Shown here: piece after piece, positions 1-8,408 of the stretch
Numbering within the stretch: the stretch's first letter is position 1
How the letters are laid out: each line of letters starts with the position of its first letter
Assembly (NCBI GenBank): GCA_030603385.1
Contig: JAUVXW010000028.1
Location: forward strand, 1-61,376
Source: Promethearchaeota archaeon
GTDB taxonomy: Archaea; Asgardarchaeota; Lokiarchaeia; Sigyniarchaeales; SOKP01
Length of the DNA stretch: 61,376 nucleotides
Direction of reading: 5' to 3'
Notes under the pieces: generated by a model
The model's database searches: none
What the model saw: the letters and a program-made list of their open reading frames with translations, nothing else
Told to the model about the DNA's origin: nothing
Position numbers and translations under genes: made by a program

Positions 1-162
1 ATACGTGTAGATCGTGGCGTTTTTAATATCAGAAGGTTTTATTGGCATTAATAATATTAAGGATTTCACGAAGATAAATCTTTCTATCTCAACGACGAGT
101 GCTTCTCGATTTTGTCGGGTGAGTGTAGATCAACAATTAAGAAAAAAAAGGAAAAAAAAGGA
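1..162. other. Left-edge stretch without a supported gene
   Basis: Both strands have short open frames here. A minus-strand frame from about 135 to 1 stays open and uses GC-richer codons than its surroundings, but it has no credible start and I recognise nothing in it. It could be the beginning of a third gene downstream of the ABC permease, which is transcribed in the same direction. I do not call it a gene. Confidence 0.3.
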
Positions 163-984
163 TTATAGAGGTATATCTTTTTTATTGAAAACAAGGAGGC
201 TTGCTACTATTAATCCAGCATTTATATAGCCTAAAATAATAATATCTCGAAGATAAAGGGGAAAGTCCGAGTGAACCAGGTATTCGGAAGGATTAAAATA
301 GTAGAATACTGAAATATATTTTACCCCTTGAACTGATTCATCCATGTAAATATAAAATTCACCAAGAAAGAACATTAGAAATAAAACTACAACACCTAAT
401 GCCATTGATTTTCTTGTAGTAAGAAAAATTGTTGAAAATAGTATTGCAAACATTGCTAGTGCCCCCAAGAAAAGGACGACGCTTAAATAAGTCAACCATA
501 ATCTATCGAAATATAATCCCTCTTCATGAAATGTTGAAGAAAATGCCATACCTCCCATCGTTATAAGAAAGAAAATTCCCATTGTAGCTACTATGAAAAT
601 GTAAAGGAATGAAATTTTACTACCTAAGAAGTTGTATCGAGTGACAGGTTTAGAAAGTGAAAGATCAATGGTTTTCTCCTCAACTTCTTGAGATAATAGA
701 CCACTTGCCATGTAAACAATATAAATACCTGCGTATAACCATATAAAGGATAACATTTCTAAGCACCAATATCCATAGGGATTAGAAAAAATTTCGATAT
801 CTCCAAAAAACTCAAACATTCCTTCCGGAAAAGCGGCAAGAAAGTCTTCTAATGCTTCGAGATCCATATCTCCAACCAAAATTATGACAAAATAGCTTAG
901 TAATCCGACAATTCCCCCCAAAATTAATAGTATGTATTTCTTTGTCAGTAAATATTCTTTTAAACTCATCACAAATTGTCTCAT
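163..984 (-). CDS. ABC-2 type transporter permease
   Basis: This is a 273-residue integral membrane protein with about six hydrophobic segments, the first near residues 18-39 and the last near the C-terminus. Between segments 2 and 3 lies a cytoplasmic stretch (EEKTIDLSLSKPVTRYNFLG) typical of ABC-2 permeases, of the kind found in NatB-like and multidrug or ABC-2 exporters. Its ATG directly follows the stop of the ATPase gene, so the two are one operon and should form one exporter. A second in-frame Met at residue 6 is an alternative start. The substrate cannot be read from sequence. Confidence 0.85.
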   Translation of the reverse strand: MRQFVMSLKEYLLTKKYILLILGGIVGLLSYFVIILVGDMDLEALEDFLAAFPEGMFEFFGDIEIFSNPYGYWCLEMLSFIWLYAGIYIVYMASGLLSQEVEEKTIDLSLSKPVTRYNFLGSKISFLYIFIVATMGIFFLITMGGMAFSSTFHEEGLYFDRLWLTYLSVVLFLGALAMFAILFSTIFLTTRKSMALGVVVLFLMFFLGEFYIYMDESVQGVKYISVFYYFNPSEYLVHSDFPLYLRDIIILGYINAGLIVASLLVFNKKDIPL

Positions 985-1941
985 CTAGGATTCCACCTCC
1001 TTTCTTTTCATAGGTTTGTTTTCTTGAGATGAGGGTACCTGATAATATTTTAAAAATATATCCTCTAATGCTGGACTTGTAATCTCAGTATCAATAATGT
1101 CGGCTTCCGAAAGTAAACGAAGAACTTTCGAGAGTTCCTCCCGAGACACTAAAAATGACGCGTGGGTGTCATTTAAAATGACTTTTTCTACTTTTTCACT
1201 TGTTAGCTTGTTTGAGAACTCCTGTAAGCCTTTTGCAGATACGAATTCAATTTTAATCTCTTTCAATGCCATTCGCTTTAATTGTTTGATCGTTGCTACT
1301 TCAACTATGGTTCCCTCACGAATGATCCCAACACGATGAGCAACTTTCTCTACTTCACCTAACAAATGGGAGCTCAGTAAAACTGTAGAACCAGTTTCTT
1401 CTTGTTGTTTATGGAGAATATTATAGAATTCAGCTGTGATAAGAGGATCTAAACCTGAAGTTGGTTCATCAAGAATAAGCAGATCTACTTCAGGGGCAAG
1501 AACAAGTACTATTCCAATTTTCTGTTTATTACCTTTACTAAGCTCTTTAACCTTCCTATCAAGTTCTAAACCAAAAATCTCTGCTAGTTCTTCTATGCGA
1601 CGACCTGGAATGTGATTTTGATATAATCCAAGGAGATACTCTATATTACGTCGAGCAGATTTTTCTTGGAATAATCCTAGATCCCCCGGTAGATAAGCGA
1701 CACGTTGACGTATTGCTACTGAGTCGAGATGAACATCAAGATTAAAAATTTTCGCTTCCCCAGATGTTTTTCGGATAAGATCTAAGAATACTCGAATAGT
1801 TGTAGTCTTTCCAGCACCATTAGGTCCAAGTAATCCAAAGATTTCTCCTTTAAAAATCTCTAAGTTTAAATTCTCAATTCCTCTACTGTTTCCATAATAC
1901 TTTGTTAGTTCTTTTGTTTGAATTACTAATTCTTTGGACAG
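985..1941 (-). CDS. ABC transporter ATP-binding protein (probable CTG start)
   Basis: The protein is about 318 residues with a full ABC ATPase domain. It has a Walker A (GPNGAGKTTT), a degenerate ABC signature (LSKGNKQK), a Walker B (LLILDEPTSGLDP) and an H-loop (LLSSHLL), followed by the C-terminal extension usual for ABC-2 partners. The frame is open from a TAG upstream of 1941, yet the first ATG, GTG or TTG codons in it fall inside the protein, far beyond Walker A. The best start is CTG at 1941-1939, which gives M-S-K-E-L-V-I-Q and has a GGTG motif 7 nt upstream. It is co-transcribed with the permease. A caller that accepts only ATG, GTG or TTG would truncate this gene and lose its nucleotide-binding half. 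Confidence 0.85.
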   Translation of the reverse strand: MSKELVIQTKELTKYYGNSRGIENLNLEIFKGEIFGLLGPNGAGKTTTIRVFLDLIRKTSGEAKIFNLDVHLDSVAIRQRVAYLPGDLGLFQEKSARRNIEYLLGLYQNHIPGRRIEELAEIFGLELDRKVKELSKGNKQKIGIVLVLAPEVDLLILDEPTSGLDPLITAEFYNILHKQQEETGSTVLLSSHLLGEVEKVAHRVGIIREGTIVEVATIKQLKRMALKEIKIEFVSAKGLQEFSNKLTSEKVEKVILNDTHASFLVSREELSKVLRLLSEADIIDTEITSPALEDIFLKYYQVPSSQENKPMKRKEVES

Positions 1942-2028
1942 TTTTTTACACCACTAATTATTTTAGATATTTTATTTCTACATCTATTTTTTTTTTATAT
2001 AACTAATTTATAAAACTTACTTTTTCAA

Positions 2029-2047
2029 GTTTCAAGGATTATGAAAC
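2029..2047. promoter_or_regulatory. Dyad between divergent ABC operon and regulator genes
   Basis: A 6-bp inverted repeat, GTTTCA-N7-TGAAAC, lies in the 204-bp gap between the divergently transcribed ABC operon and the winged-helix gene pair. TATA-like runs flank it on both sides (about 1998-2007 for the minus strand and 2129-2138 for the plus strand). The position suits an operator for one of the two regulators. The arms are short, so chance is possible. Confidence 0.3.
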
Positions 2048-2145
2048 CATACTTAATATATGAAAACAACCTATTTAAATGTTTCACAAAGTTTGAATTT
2101 TATAAAAGAATATTTAAACAAGTTAAGATATATATTATTTAAGAT

Positions 2146-2664
2146 ATGACTGAAGATATGATTACTGAAGATGGTTCAGGAGACCGAAAACATCTTTTTA
2201 GCGATAAATTAAGGAAATATGAAGACAAGATAGTCAATTTTATTATAGACATTGGAACACGTAAAAGAGTTAACCCAAAAATGCTCCAAATTTCCTCATA
2301 TTTATTAATTCATGAAAGTTTGACTCAGAAAGAATTACAAGAGTTAACAGAATTTTCAATGGGTACAATTTCAACGTACTTATCAGCAATAGTCGGTGTA
2401 GGCGGGTTTCAGAAAGAACGCATTCCTAAAACTCATACTTTTCGATATTTATATTCTGGAAACCTAGAGGAAATGGCAACAAGAGGAATAGATGTCATGA
2501 TCAGCACCTTTACTTCTATGGGTGTTTATTTAAATGGTAAAAAGAAAGAATTAAAGAAATTGATGGAGCAAAATAAAAAAGGAGCTGAACATCTTTCTCA
2601 AAGAATTGACGAACTTCTAGATACATTTGAATTCTATAAACAAATATTCCCTATGATGTCTTAA
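2146..2664 (+). CDS. Winged-helix transcriptional regulator (GbsR/MarR-like)
   Basis: This 172-residue protein has a helix-turn-helix at about residues 45-95 (LTQKELQELTEFSMGTISTY), then a wing and a C-terminal amphipathic helix likely to dimerise. The layout matches the GbsR/MarR-like regulators common in Asgard and other archaea. It is divergent from an ABC exporter operon and 20 bp upstream of a paralogous regulator, so local control of the exporter is the simplest inference. A TATA-like run precedes the gene closely and no Shine-Dalgarno is visible, so the mRNA may be leaderless. The effector is unknown. Confidence 0.75.
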   Translation: MTEDMITEDGSGDRKHLFSDKLRKYEDKIVNFIIDIGTRKRVNPKMLQISSYLLIHESLTQKELQELTEFSMGTISTYLSAIVGVGGFQKERIPKTHTFRYLYSGNLEEMATRGIDVMISTFTSMGVYLNGKKKELKKLMEQNKKGAEHLSQRIDELLDTFEFYKQIFPMMS

Positions 2665-2684
2665 TAAAGAGAGATTGTATACTC

Positions 2685-3197
2685 ATGAGTGAAATTAAGT
2701 TTGATCCAGAGGTTTATCTAATTGAAGATGAGATGATAAACCAATTAGCAGCAGCACCAATATTTTTTGGTCGGGATCCCGTGTTTATTAGACTTTTAGG
2801 TTTATTCATAACAAGGAAATATCTTACTCAAAAAACATTACAAAGAATAACTGGATTATCAGCAGGTAAAATTTCTGAAGAAGTAAACCAGCTTTTAGAA
2901 ATGGATCTAATAAAGAAAGCTGATGTGTCGAAAAAAGGAAAGATTATATATTCTGCAGATTCTGCTGGTTTGGTGTTGCTTAAATTTAGCAAAAGTATTA
3001 TTGATATAATGGTTAACTGGGGACAAGATTTAGAAGAAATGAAATTAGAATTAGACAGTAATAAAACCTTGTTGGAAAATGAAAAAGGGTATAACCGAAT
3101 TACAGAATTGAATAATAATTTCTTAGATGCTATTAAAAAGTATAAAAAATCTTTTGATGTGATGGATGAAAAAGTCAGATCTTCAAATGAACCTTAA
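2685..3197 (+). CDS. Winged-helix transcriptional regulator, paralogue of upstream gene
   Basis: This 170-residue protein has the same architecture as its upstream neighbour: an HTH near residues 45-85 (LTQKTLQRITGLSAGKISEE), a wing and a C-terminal helical dimerisation region. The shared LTQK-LQ-T-GxIS core shows that the pair arose by tandem duplication. It follows the first gene by 20 bp and is probably co-transcribed, so the two may work as a heterodimer. Its end abuts the convergent radical SAM gene with no gap. Specific targets are not predictable. Confidence 0.75.
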   Translation: MSEIKFDPEVYLIEDEMINQLAAAPIFFGRDPVFIRLLGLFITRKYLTQKTLQRITGLSAGKISEEVNQLLEMDLIKKADVSKKGKIIYSADSAGLVLLKFSKSIIDIMVNWGQDLEEMKLELDSNKTLLENEKGYNRITELNNNFLDAIKKYKKSFDVMDEKVRSSNEP

Positions 3198-4097
3198 TTA
3201 CATTCGAGTTAAATTTTTTCTTGGCATTTGTTTGATTCTTGGATCATTCATATATGAATCCAACGTTGTAATAAACATTTCTCGGTCTATTTTAATATTT
3301 GCTGATTCAATTGAACAATAATTACTAACATGGTCATTGAACACTTGAGAAGTAACGTTTTCCCCAAGATTTGCAATTATATCTCTTTCTTCTTTTAAAT
3401 TTTCAACTGGGCTCAATAAGGTAAATTCTCCAGATTTTAAATCCTCCCAAAGAGGAATGCTAGGTGAAATATTTAAGGTTCGGAATCTAAAAATCGTTGG
3501 GTTTATTTCAGTTAATACCCTCGCAGTTTCAATTACATGTTCTTCTGTATATTTATGTCCTCCTAATCCAAGTATTATATAAAGTGATAATTTAATTCCA
3601 GCATTTAACAGTCTTTTTCCAGCCTTTATAAAAGACTTTGCATTAGTACCTTTTTTCATTAATCTTAAAACAGTATTTGAACCACTCTCTAATCCCATAT
3701 AAACTATATCTAATCCCGTTTCAGCTAATTTTTTCAATTCTTCATCTGTCTTTCTTAATATATCTAATGCCTTTGCGTAACAACTTACATGTTGAACATT
3801 CCTGAGTTTTACTCTTACGTATTTTACAATTTCGACTAGATAGTCTGTTGGAGCTGAAGTAGGATTTCCTCCCGCTAGAAATACAGGAAATCCATGATAA
3901 TTGTGTTTAGCTGCTTGATCAATATCTTTTTTGACGTCTTCTAAAGGTCGTATTGCATATTCTTGAGTAGTTCCATACATTCCTTTATATGTTCCACAAA
4001 ATCTGCATTTGTTCCATGAACATCCACCTGTAACAGCAATTAATAGAGAATATGCTTCTACTGGGGGCCTTATAATAATCTGTTCAGGAGGGAGCAT
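3198..4097 (-). CDS. Radical SAM protein (Elp3/MiaB-like fold)
   Basis: The protein has 299 residues. Near the N-terminus the cluster GGCSWNKCRFC (C26, C31, C34; CX4CX2C spacing) should bind the [4Fe-4S] cluster that cleaves S-adenosylmethionine. It is followed by the glycine-rich LAGGNP and the GLESGS motif, both usual in radical SAM TIM barrels. No B12-binding, TRAM or SPASM domain is present. This stand-alone family is widespread in anaerobes and its substrate is not known. The neighbours, regulators and GGT, do not suggest a pathway. Confidence 0.8.
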   Translation of the reverse strand: MLPPEQIIIRPPVEAYSLLIAVTGGCSWNKCRFCGTYKGMYGTTQEYAIRPLEDVKKDIDQAAKHNYHGFPVFLAGGNPTSAPTDYLVEIVKYVRVKLRNVQHVSCYAKALDILRKTDEELKKLAETGLDIVYMGLESGSNTVLRLMKKGTNAKSFIKAGKRLLNAGIKLSLYIILGLGGHKYTEEHVIETARVLTEINPTIFRFRTLNISPSIPLWEDLKSGEFTLLSPVENLKEERDIIANLGENVTSQVFNDHVSNYCSIESANIKIDREMFITTLDSYMNDPRIKQMPRKNLTRM

Positions 4098-4226
4098 TTT
4101 AGTTAACCTAATTTATTTTAAAAATTATTAATTATCTTATTTTTAATTTAATTAAAATCAGATAAATTTTTAGATATTATTATTATAATTTACAATTGAT
4201 TAATAGATTGAATATAGGTTATTAAG

Positions 4227-5837
4227 TTGAATGAATTATTTAAATGGGATTTCATATATCCATCTCAAAGAATGCCTATTTTGGCAAATAACATAGTTTC
4301 AACATCTCAACCACTAGCTTCTCAAGCAGGACTTCAAATGCTTTTAAAAGGCGGAAATGCTGTTGATGCTGCAGTTGCTGCTGCGATTTGTTTAACCGTT
4401 GTTGAACCAACGATGAATGGTATTGGAAGTGACGCTTTTGCAATATTATGGGATGGTAAAAAAATAGTGGGATTAAATGCATCTGGTAGATCCCCCACAG
4501 CATGGACACCAGAACATTTTTCTGGTCGTAAGATAATGCCATTAATTGGTTGGGATTCTGTGACTGTTCCAGGAGCTGTATCTGCCTGGATTGAACTTTC
4601 AAAAAAGTATGGCCAATTATCATTTAGAGAATTATTTGAACCGGCAATTAAATACGCTGAAAATGGATTTTTGGTTTCACCGATAACAGCAATAACTTGG
4701 CAATCTCAATTTGATTCCTATGAAAAATTTATCCCAAATTTCAAAGATACATTTCCTGAGTTTTTTAATTCTTTTTTTCGTAATGGTAAAGCTCCAAAAC
4801 CGGGAACTATATTCAAATTTCCTGCTCAAGCAAGAACTCTAAAATTAATCGCAGAAACGGAAGGAGAAACATTTTATTGTGGGGATCTAGCTAAAAAAAT
4901 CGTAGCACATGCAGAAAGAACAGGCGGAAGTTTAACACTAGGGGACTTGGAAAATCATAATGCAACTTGGGAACAATCTCTCAAAATCGATTTTAATAAT
5001 GTCACTTTACATGAAATTCCTCCAAATGGTCAAGGTTTGGCAGCACTAATTATGCTTGGAATTCTTAACCAGTTCGAATTGAGTTCATATGAAACAGATT
5101 CCCCTGAATCACTTCACTTACAAATTGAAGCTATGAAATTAGCCTTTGCTGATGCCTATCGTTATATTTCAGATCCATTTGCTTTAGAATTTAATCCATT
5201 GAGTTTCTTAAAATACGAATATTTAGAAGGAAGAGCAAGTTTGATTGATTTAAAGGAAGCTAGACAATTCAAAGAGGGGATACCAAAAAAAGGAGACACG
5301 GTATATTTAACGACAGCAGATTCTGAGGGTATGATGGTATCTTATATCCAATCTAATTATGCAGGTTTCGGCTCTTGTATTGTTGTTCCTAATACGGGAA
5401 TTAGCCTTCAAAATCGAGGAAATGGATTCTCTTTAGTGGAAGGACATCCAAATCAAGTAGGACCTAATAAGCGCCCGTTTCATACAATTATTCCAGCATT
5501 TGTAACGAAAAATGGGAAACCTTTAATGAGTTTTGGAGTTATGGGGGGAGCTATGCAGCCACAGGGACATGTACAATTGATGATCCGTATATTTGAGCAT
5601 AGACAAAATCCTCAGGCAGCATTAGATGCACCAAGATGGCGAGTTTCTCAAGACTTGAAAATTTTTCTCGAATCTGGATTTAACCAAGAGGTTTTTAATG
5701 GTTTATCTCAATTAGGGCATGAAGTTTCTAAAAGAGATTACACCAGATTTGGCGGTGGACAAATAATATATAAGCTTGAAGATGGTTATTTAGGCGCATC
5801 AGATTGGCGTAAAGACGGTCATGCTGTAGGATTTTGA
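4227..5837 (+). CDS. ggt: Gamma-glutamyltransferase family protein
   Basis: The 536 residues cover the whole Ntn-hydrolase GGT family. The N-terminal signature (STSQPLASQAGLQMLLKGGN) is followed by GNAVDAAVAAA. The likely autoprocessing site and nucleophile is Thr358 in GDTVYLTTAD, after which comes the small-subunit part (GFGSCIVVPNTG, PNKRPFHTIIPA). The family cleaves gamma-glutamyl amides such as glutathione, but archaeal members may act on other gamma-glutamyl compounds. No signal peptide is seen, so it is probably cytoplasmic. The TTG start keeps the conserved WDFxYPSQRMP N-terminus; the next in-frame ATG (residue 17) would remove it. Confidence 0.88.
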   Translation: MNELFKWDFIYPSQRMPILANNIVSTSQPLASQAGLQMLLKGGNAVDAAVAAAICLTVVEPTMNGIGSDAFAILWDGKKIVGLNASGRSPTAWTPEHFSGRKIMPLIGWDSVTVPGAVSAWIELSKKYGQLSFRELFEPAIKYAENGFLVSPITAITWQSQFDSYEKFIPNFKDTFPEFFNSFFRNGKAPKPGTIFKFPAQARTLKLIAETEGETFYCGDLAKKIVAHAERTGGSLTLGDLENHNATWEQSLKIDFNNVTLHEIPPNGQGLAALIMLGILNQFELSSYETDSPESLHLQIEAMKLAFADAYRYISDPFALEFNPLSFLKYEYLEGRASLIDLKEARQFKEGIPKKGDTVYLTTADSEGMMVSYIQSNYAGFGSCIVVPNTGISLQNRGNGFSLVEGHPNQVGPNKRPFHTIIPAFVTKNGKPLMSFGVMGGAMQPQGHVQLMIRIFEHRQNPQAALDAPRWRVSQDLKIFLESGFNQEVFNGLSQLGHEVSKRDYTRFGGGQIIYKLEDGYLGASDWRKDGHAVGF

Positions 5838-6055
5838 TATAAAAAGAGATAAGTAAAAAATTTTGCTATCTTTTCACGAAATATATTTCATTATTTTTTC
5901 TATTTTTGTAATACCGCTAAAATTAAAGGGTTATTAATCCTTTAAACAAAATATTTATATTTTTAATAATTATTTCAGATGTAATAATTTGAATTTCAAA
6001 TTTAACCTAGTAAAATTAAATCCAATTCTTCATTTACTTAAGAACATTTGAGCTA

Positions 6056-6652
6056 ATGAGTTACGATGGAAAAGAGGTTATATATAGCTTTAAGATAGTA
6101 ATATGTGGCGCTAGTTCAGTAGGAAAGACGTGTCTTTTTAATCGTTACTGCTTCAATTCATTTGATTTCGACACATCTTCAACAATAGGAATAAACTTTC
6201 ATTCAGTTCATTTAAGGATAAATTTTAAAGAAAATCCCGATGAAATAAAAGAGAATTATATTGTTAATTCAATTTTCGATTTTGGTGGTCAAGAGCGTTT
6301 TGTACCATTGCTTCCTAGATTCATTGAAGGTGCTAATGGAGCATTACTAGTTTTTGATTTAGTAAATACCTTCACATTTAGTCAGTTAGATTTTTGGTAT
6401 GAACAACTAATTAAATTTGCTGTCAGTTCAGATATCCCTATTATTTTAGTAGGAAGTAAGAGCGATTTATTAGAGAAAACACCTATATCAGAAATTGTCG
6501 ATGATAAATTAATTCATAAGTATATAAGAGAAAAACAATTAGACGGGTTTTATAGGACATCTTCTTTAGAGAATTATAATGTTTTAGAGGTTTTTAAAGA
6601 ACTTAATAACATAATGTTAAGGAGACTACATATACCTTATGTGGTTGTCTAA
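6056..6652 (+). CDS. Ras-superfamily small GTPase (Rab/Ras-like)
   Basis: This 198-residue protein has a G1 P-loop GASSVGKT (residues 18-25), a switch I threonine in STIGINF, the G3 motif DFGGQERF, and a G5-like TSS. G4 reads GSKSD instead of the usual N/TKxD. The size and the GGQERF motif are those of the Ras/Rab/Arf-like GTPases abundant in Asgard archaea. No C-terminal prenylation cysteine is present, so membrane attachment would need a partner. It stands alone between GGT and a convergent prenyl synthase gene. A role in trafficking or cytoskeletal control is inferred from the family only. Confidence 0.9.
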   Translation: MSYDGKEVIYSFKIVICGASSVGKTCLFNRYCFNSFDFDTSSTIGINFHSVHLRINFKENPDEIKENYIVNSIFDFGGQERFVPLLPRFIEGANGALLVFDLVNTFTFSQLDFWYEQLIKFAVSSDIPIILVGSKSDLLEKTPISEIVDDKLIHKYIREKQLDGFYRTSSLENYNVLEVFKELNNIMLRRLHIPYVVV

Positions 6653-6670
6653 AAGAAAGATATATCATAG

Positions 6671-7747
6671 TTAAAACTCTCTTTCATAAATGAAATCAGA
6701 GAACTCGTTAAAAAAAATCTTTTGCTCCTTGTTGAGATCAGGGTATATGTCCTTTAGATTATTCTTTGCTTGTTCTACTAAGTTTTTCGATAGGTGTTCA
6801 GCTATTAATAAAGCATTTGTTTCAGTGAAAATATTTTTCACTTCTTTTATATCATTTCTAGTTAAATTGTCTTTATGATAGATTTCATTCAGTCTCTTAG
6901 ATTGGTTTTCATCAGTATTTTGAACTGCTAAAATATACACAATTTTTGAACGATTTTTCGCCTTGATATCATCTTCTAGATCAATAATATCATCTCTTAT
7001 GGCATGAGCTTGACCAATACTCAGCAATGCATCGCTTAGAGGTTTGATTTGATATTGGATATTTCCTTTTGCTAAAATAGCACCTATTTTTGCAGATTTC
7101 TCGAATAATTTAGCTCTCTGATATTCGGCAATATTTAAATACTGCTCCAAAGTCATAGTTATTCGGTTATAATTCATATATTCTTCGATTAGTTGTCCCT
7201 TCATTAAGAAATCCATAGCTTTTGTATACTCATTGATGGCTAACATTTTTGGCTGTTCTGGGAATTTTGCAGATTTTAAAATGTCTAAACCTAGTAAGTA
7301 TCCTTGAGTGCCTCCTAAAATGCTCATATCTCTTCCATATAATCTAACAATCTCATCTTTATTATGGATATTAAGATCTTTATAAATTTGATTTAATTCA
7401 TTCTTTAATTGCATGTGAAAAGTCGGTTTACCTCTTCTTATTGGATCGTCATCCAAAAGATCATCATGAATTAGATGTCCACTATGTAACAATTCAACCG
7501 CTATAGATACTTCTCGTATTTGTTCTAATTGATCTTCTAAATACATTGGATTCACTATACCAGAAAAAGCAGCGCTTAATAAAACAGGATGAATTCTTTT
7601 TGCTTTATCGTTTAAAATAAATTTTTCAAGTTGTGCAATAAAATCCTTGAGGAGGATATCCTTTTCCGTTTTCCGTAACTGAGCAAAATATTTCTCCAAT
7701 TCTTTATTAACATGAGCTTTTTCTGTTTTAAAGAATTCTTCTATCAT
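6671..7747 (-). CDS. Polyprenyl (geranylgeranyl/farnesyl-type) diphosphate synthase
   Basis: This is a 358-residue all-alpha isoprenyl synthase. The first aspartate-rich motif is in HDDLLDDDPIRRGKPT and the second in RDDIIDLEDD, so both DDxxD magnesium sites are intact. It should elongate allylic diphosphates with isopentenyl diphosphate in the pathway to archaeal ether lipids; chain length cannot be fixed from sequence. It is slightly longer than typical GGPP synthases (about 320-330) because of C-terminal helices. It is convergent with the GTPase gene (18 bp apart) and divergent from the phosphodiesterase gene. Confidence 0.88.
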   Translation of the reverse strand: MIEEFFKTEKAHVNKELEKYFAQLRKTEKDILLKDFIAQLEKFILNDKAKRIHPVLLSAAFSGIVNPMYLEDQLEQIREVSIAVELLHSGHLIHDDLLDDDPIRRGKPTFHMQLKNELNQIYKDLNIHNKDEIVRLYGRDMSILGGTQGYLLGLDILKSAKFPEQPKMLAINEYTKAMDFLMKGQLIEEYMNYNRITMTLEQYLNIAEYQRAKLFEKSAKIGAILAKGNIQYQIKPLSDALLSIGQAHAIRDDIIDLEDDIKAKNRSKIVYILAVQNTDENQSKRLNEIYHKDNLTRNDIKEVKNIFTETNALLIAEHLSKNLVEQAKNNLKDIYPDLNKEQKIFFNEFSDFIYEREF

Positions 7748-7846
7748 TTTAAAATCGTAAAAATTTCGTTAGTATTAATATAAAACATATAATAATTTAA
7801 TTTAATTATATCCTAATAATTTTATACTAAAGGAGAATTTTAAAGG

Positions 7847-8359
7847 ATGAAAATAGCAATTATAAGTGATTCGCACGATCATAAATATAACATTCTCCGA
7901 GCGGTCTCAATAATAAATGAAAGAAAAGTTAATGCGGTTATTCATTGCGGAGATTATGTTGCACCTTTTGTTAAAAGATGGTTTGATAAGCTCGATGATG
8001 CTATAAAGAAAAATTTTTTCGGGGTTTTTGGGAACAATGATGGAGAAAGATTGTTTTTAAAGCAAAATTTGGGGCAAATATGTCAATTTGCTCAAAATGG
8101 TAATGAGTTGATTTTAGAATTAGGAGGAAAGAGAATTTTTGCCTCCCATATGCCAAGAAAGGAAACTATAGAAGCATTGGCTCATTCAGCTAAATTTGAT
8201 ATTATATTATCAGGACATACGCATTCTCTAATAAATAAAAAATATGGAAATGGAGTTTTAGTGGTTAATCCAGGCGAAGTATGTGGTTATTTAACAGGAA
8301 AATCGACATTTGCTATTATAGATACGGATAAGATGGAAGCAGAAATAATTGAATTATAG
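7847..8359 (+). CDS. YfcE/MJ0936-family metallophosphoesterase
   Basis: This 170-residue calcineurin-like phosphoesterase carries all metal-binding motifs: ISDSHDH, HCGDYV, GNND, ASHMP and SGHTHS, followed by NPGEV. Members of this small-domain family are Mn/Ni-dependent phosphodiesterases; the natural substrate is uncertain. A Shine-Dalgarno-like AAAGG lies directly before the ATG. It is a cytoplasmic enzyme, and a TATA-like run sits in the short divergent gap with the prenyl synthase gene. Confidence 0.88.
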   Translation: MKIAIISDSHDHKYNILRAVSIINERKVNAVIHCGDYVAPFVKRWFDKLDDAIKKNFFGVFGNNDGERLFLKQNLGQICQFAQNGNELILELGGKRIFASHMPRKETIEALAHSAKFDIILSGHTHSLINKKYGNGVLVVNPGEVCGYLTGKSTFAIIDTDKMEAEIIEL

Positions 8360-8408
8360 AATTTAAATTAATTTTTTCTCTACATTATTTATAATTAAGA
8401 TTTATTTA

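Noticed and set aside
14..229. 71-codon plus-strand frame at the left edge
   Set aside because: It overlaps the 3' end of the ABC permease on the other strand and has no known motif; a shadow frame.
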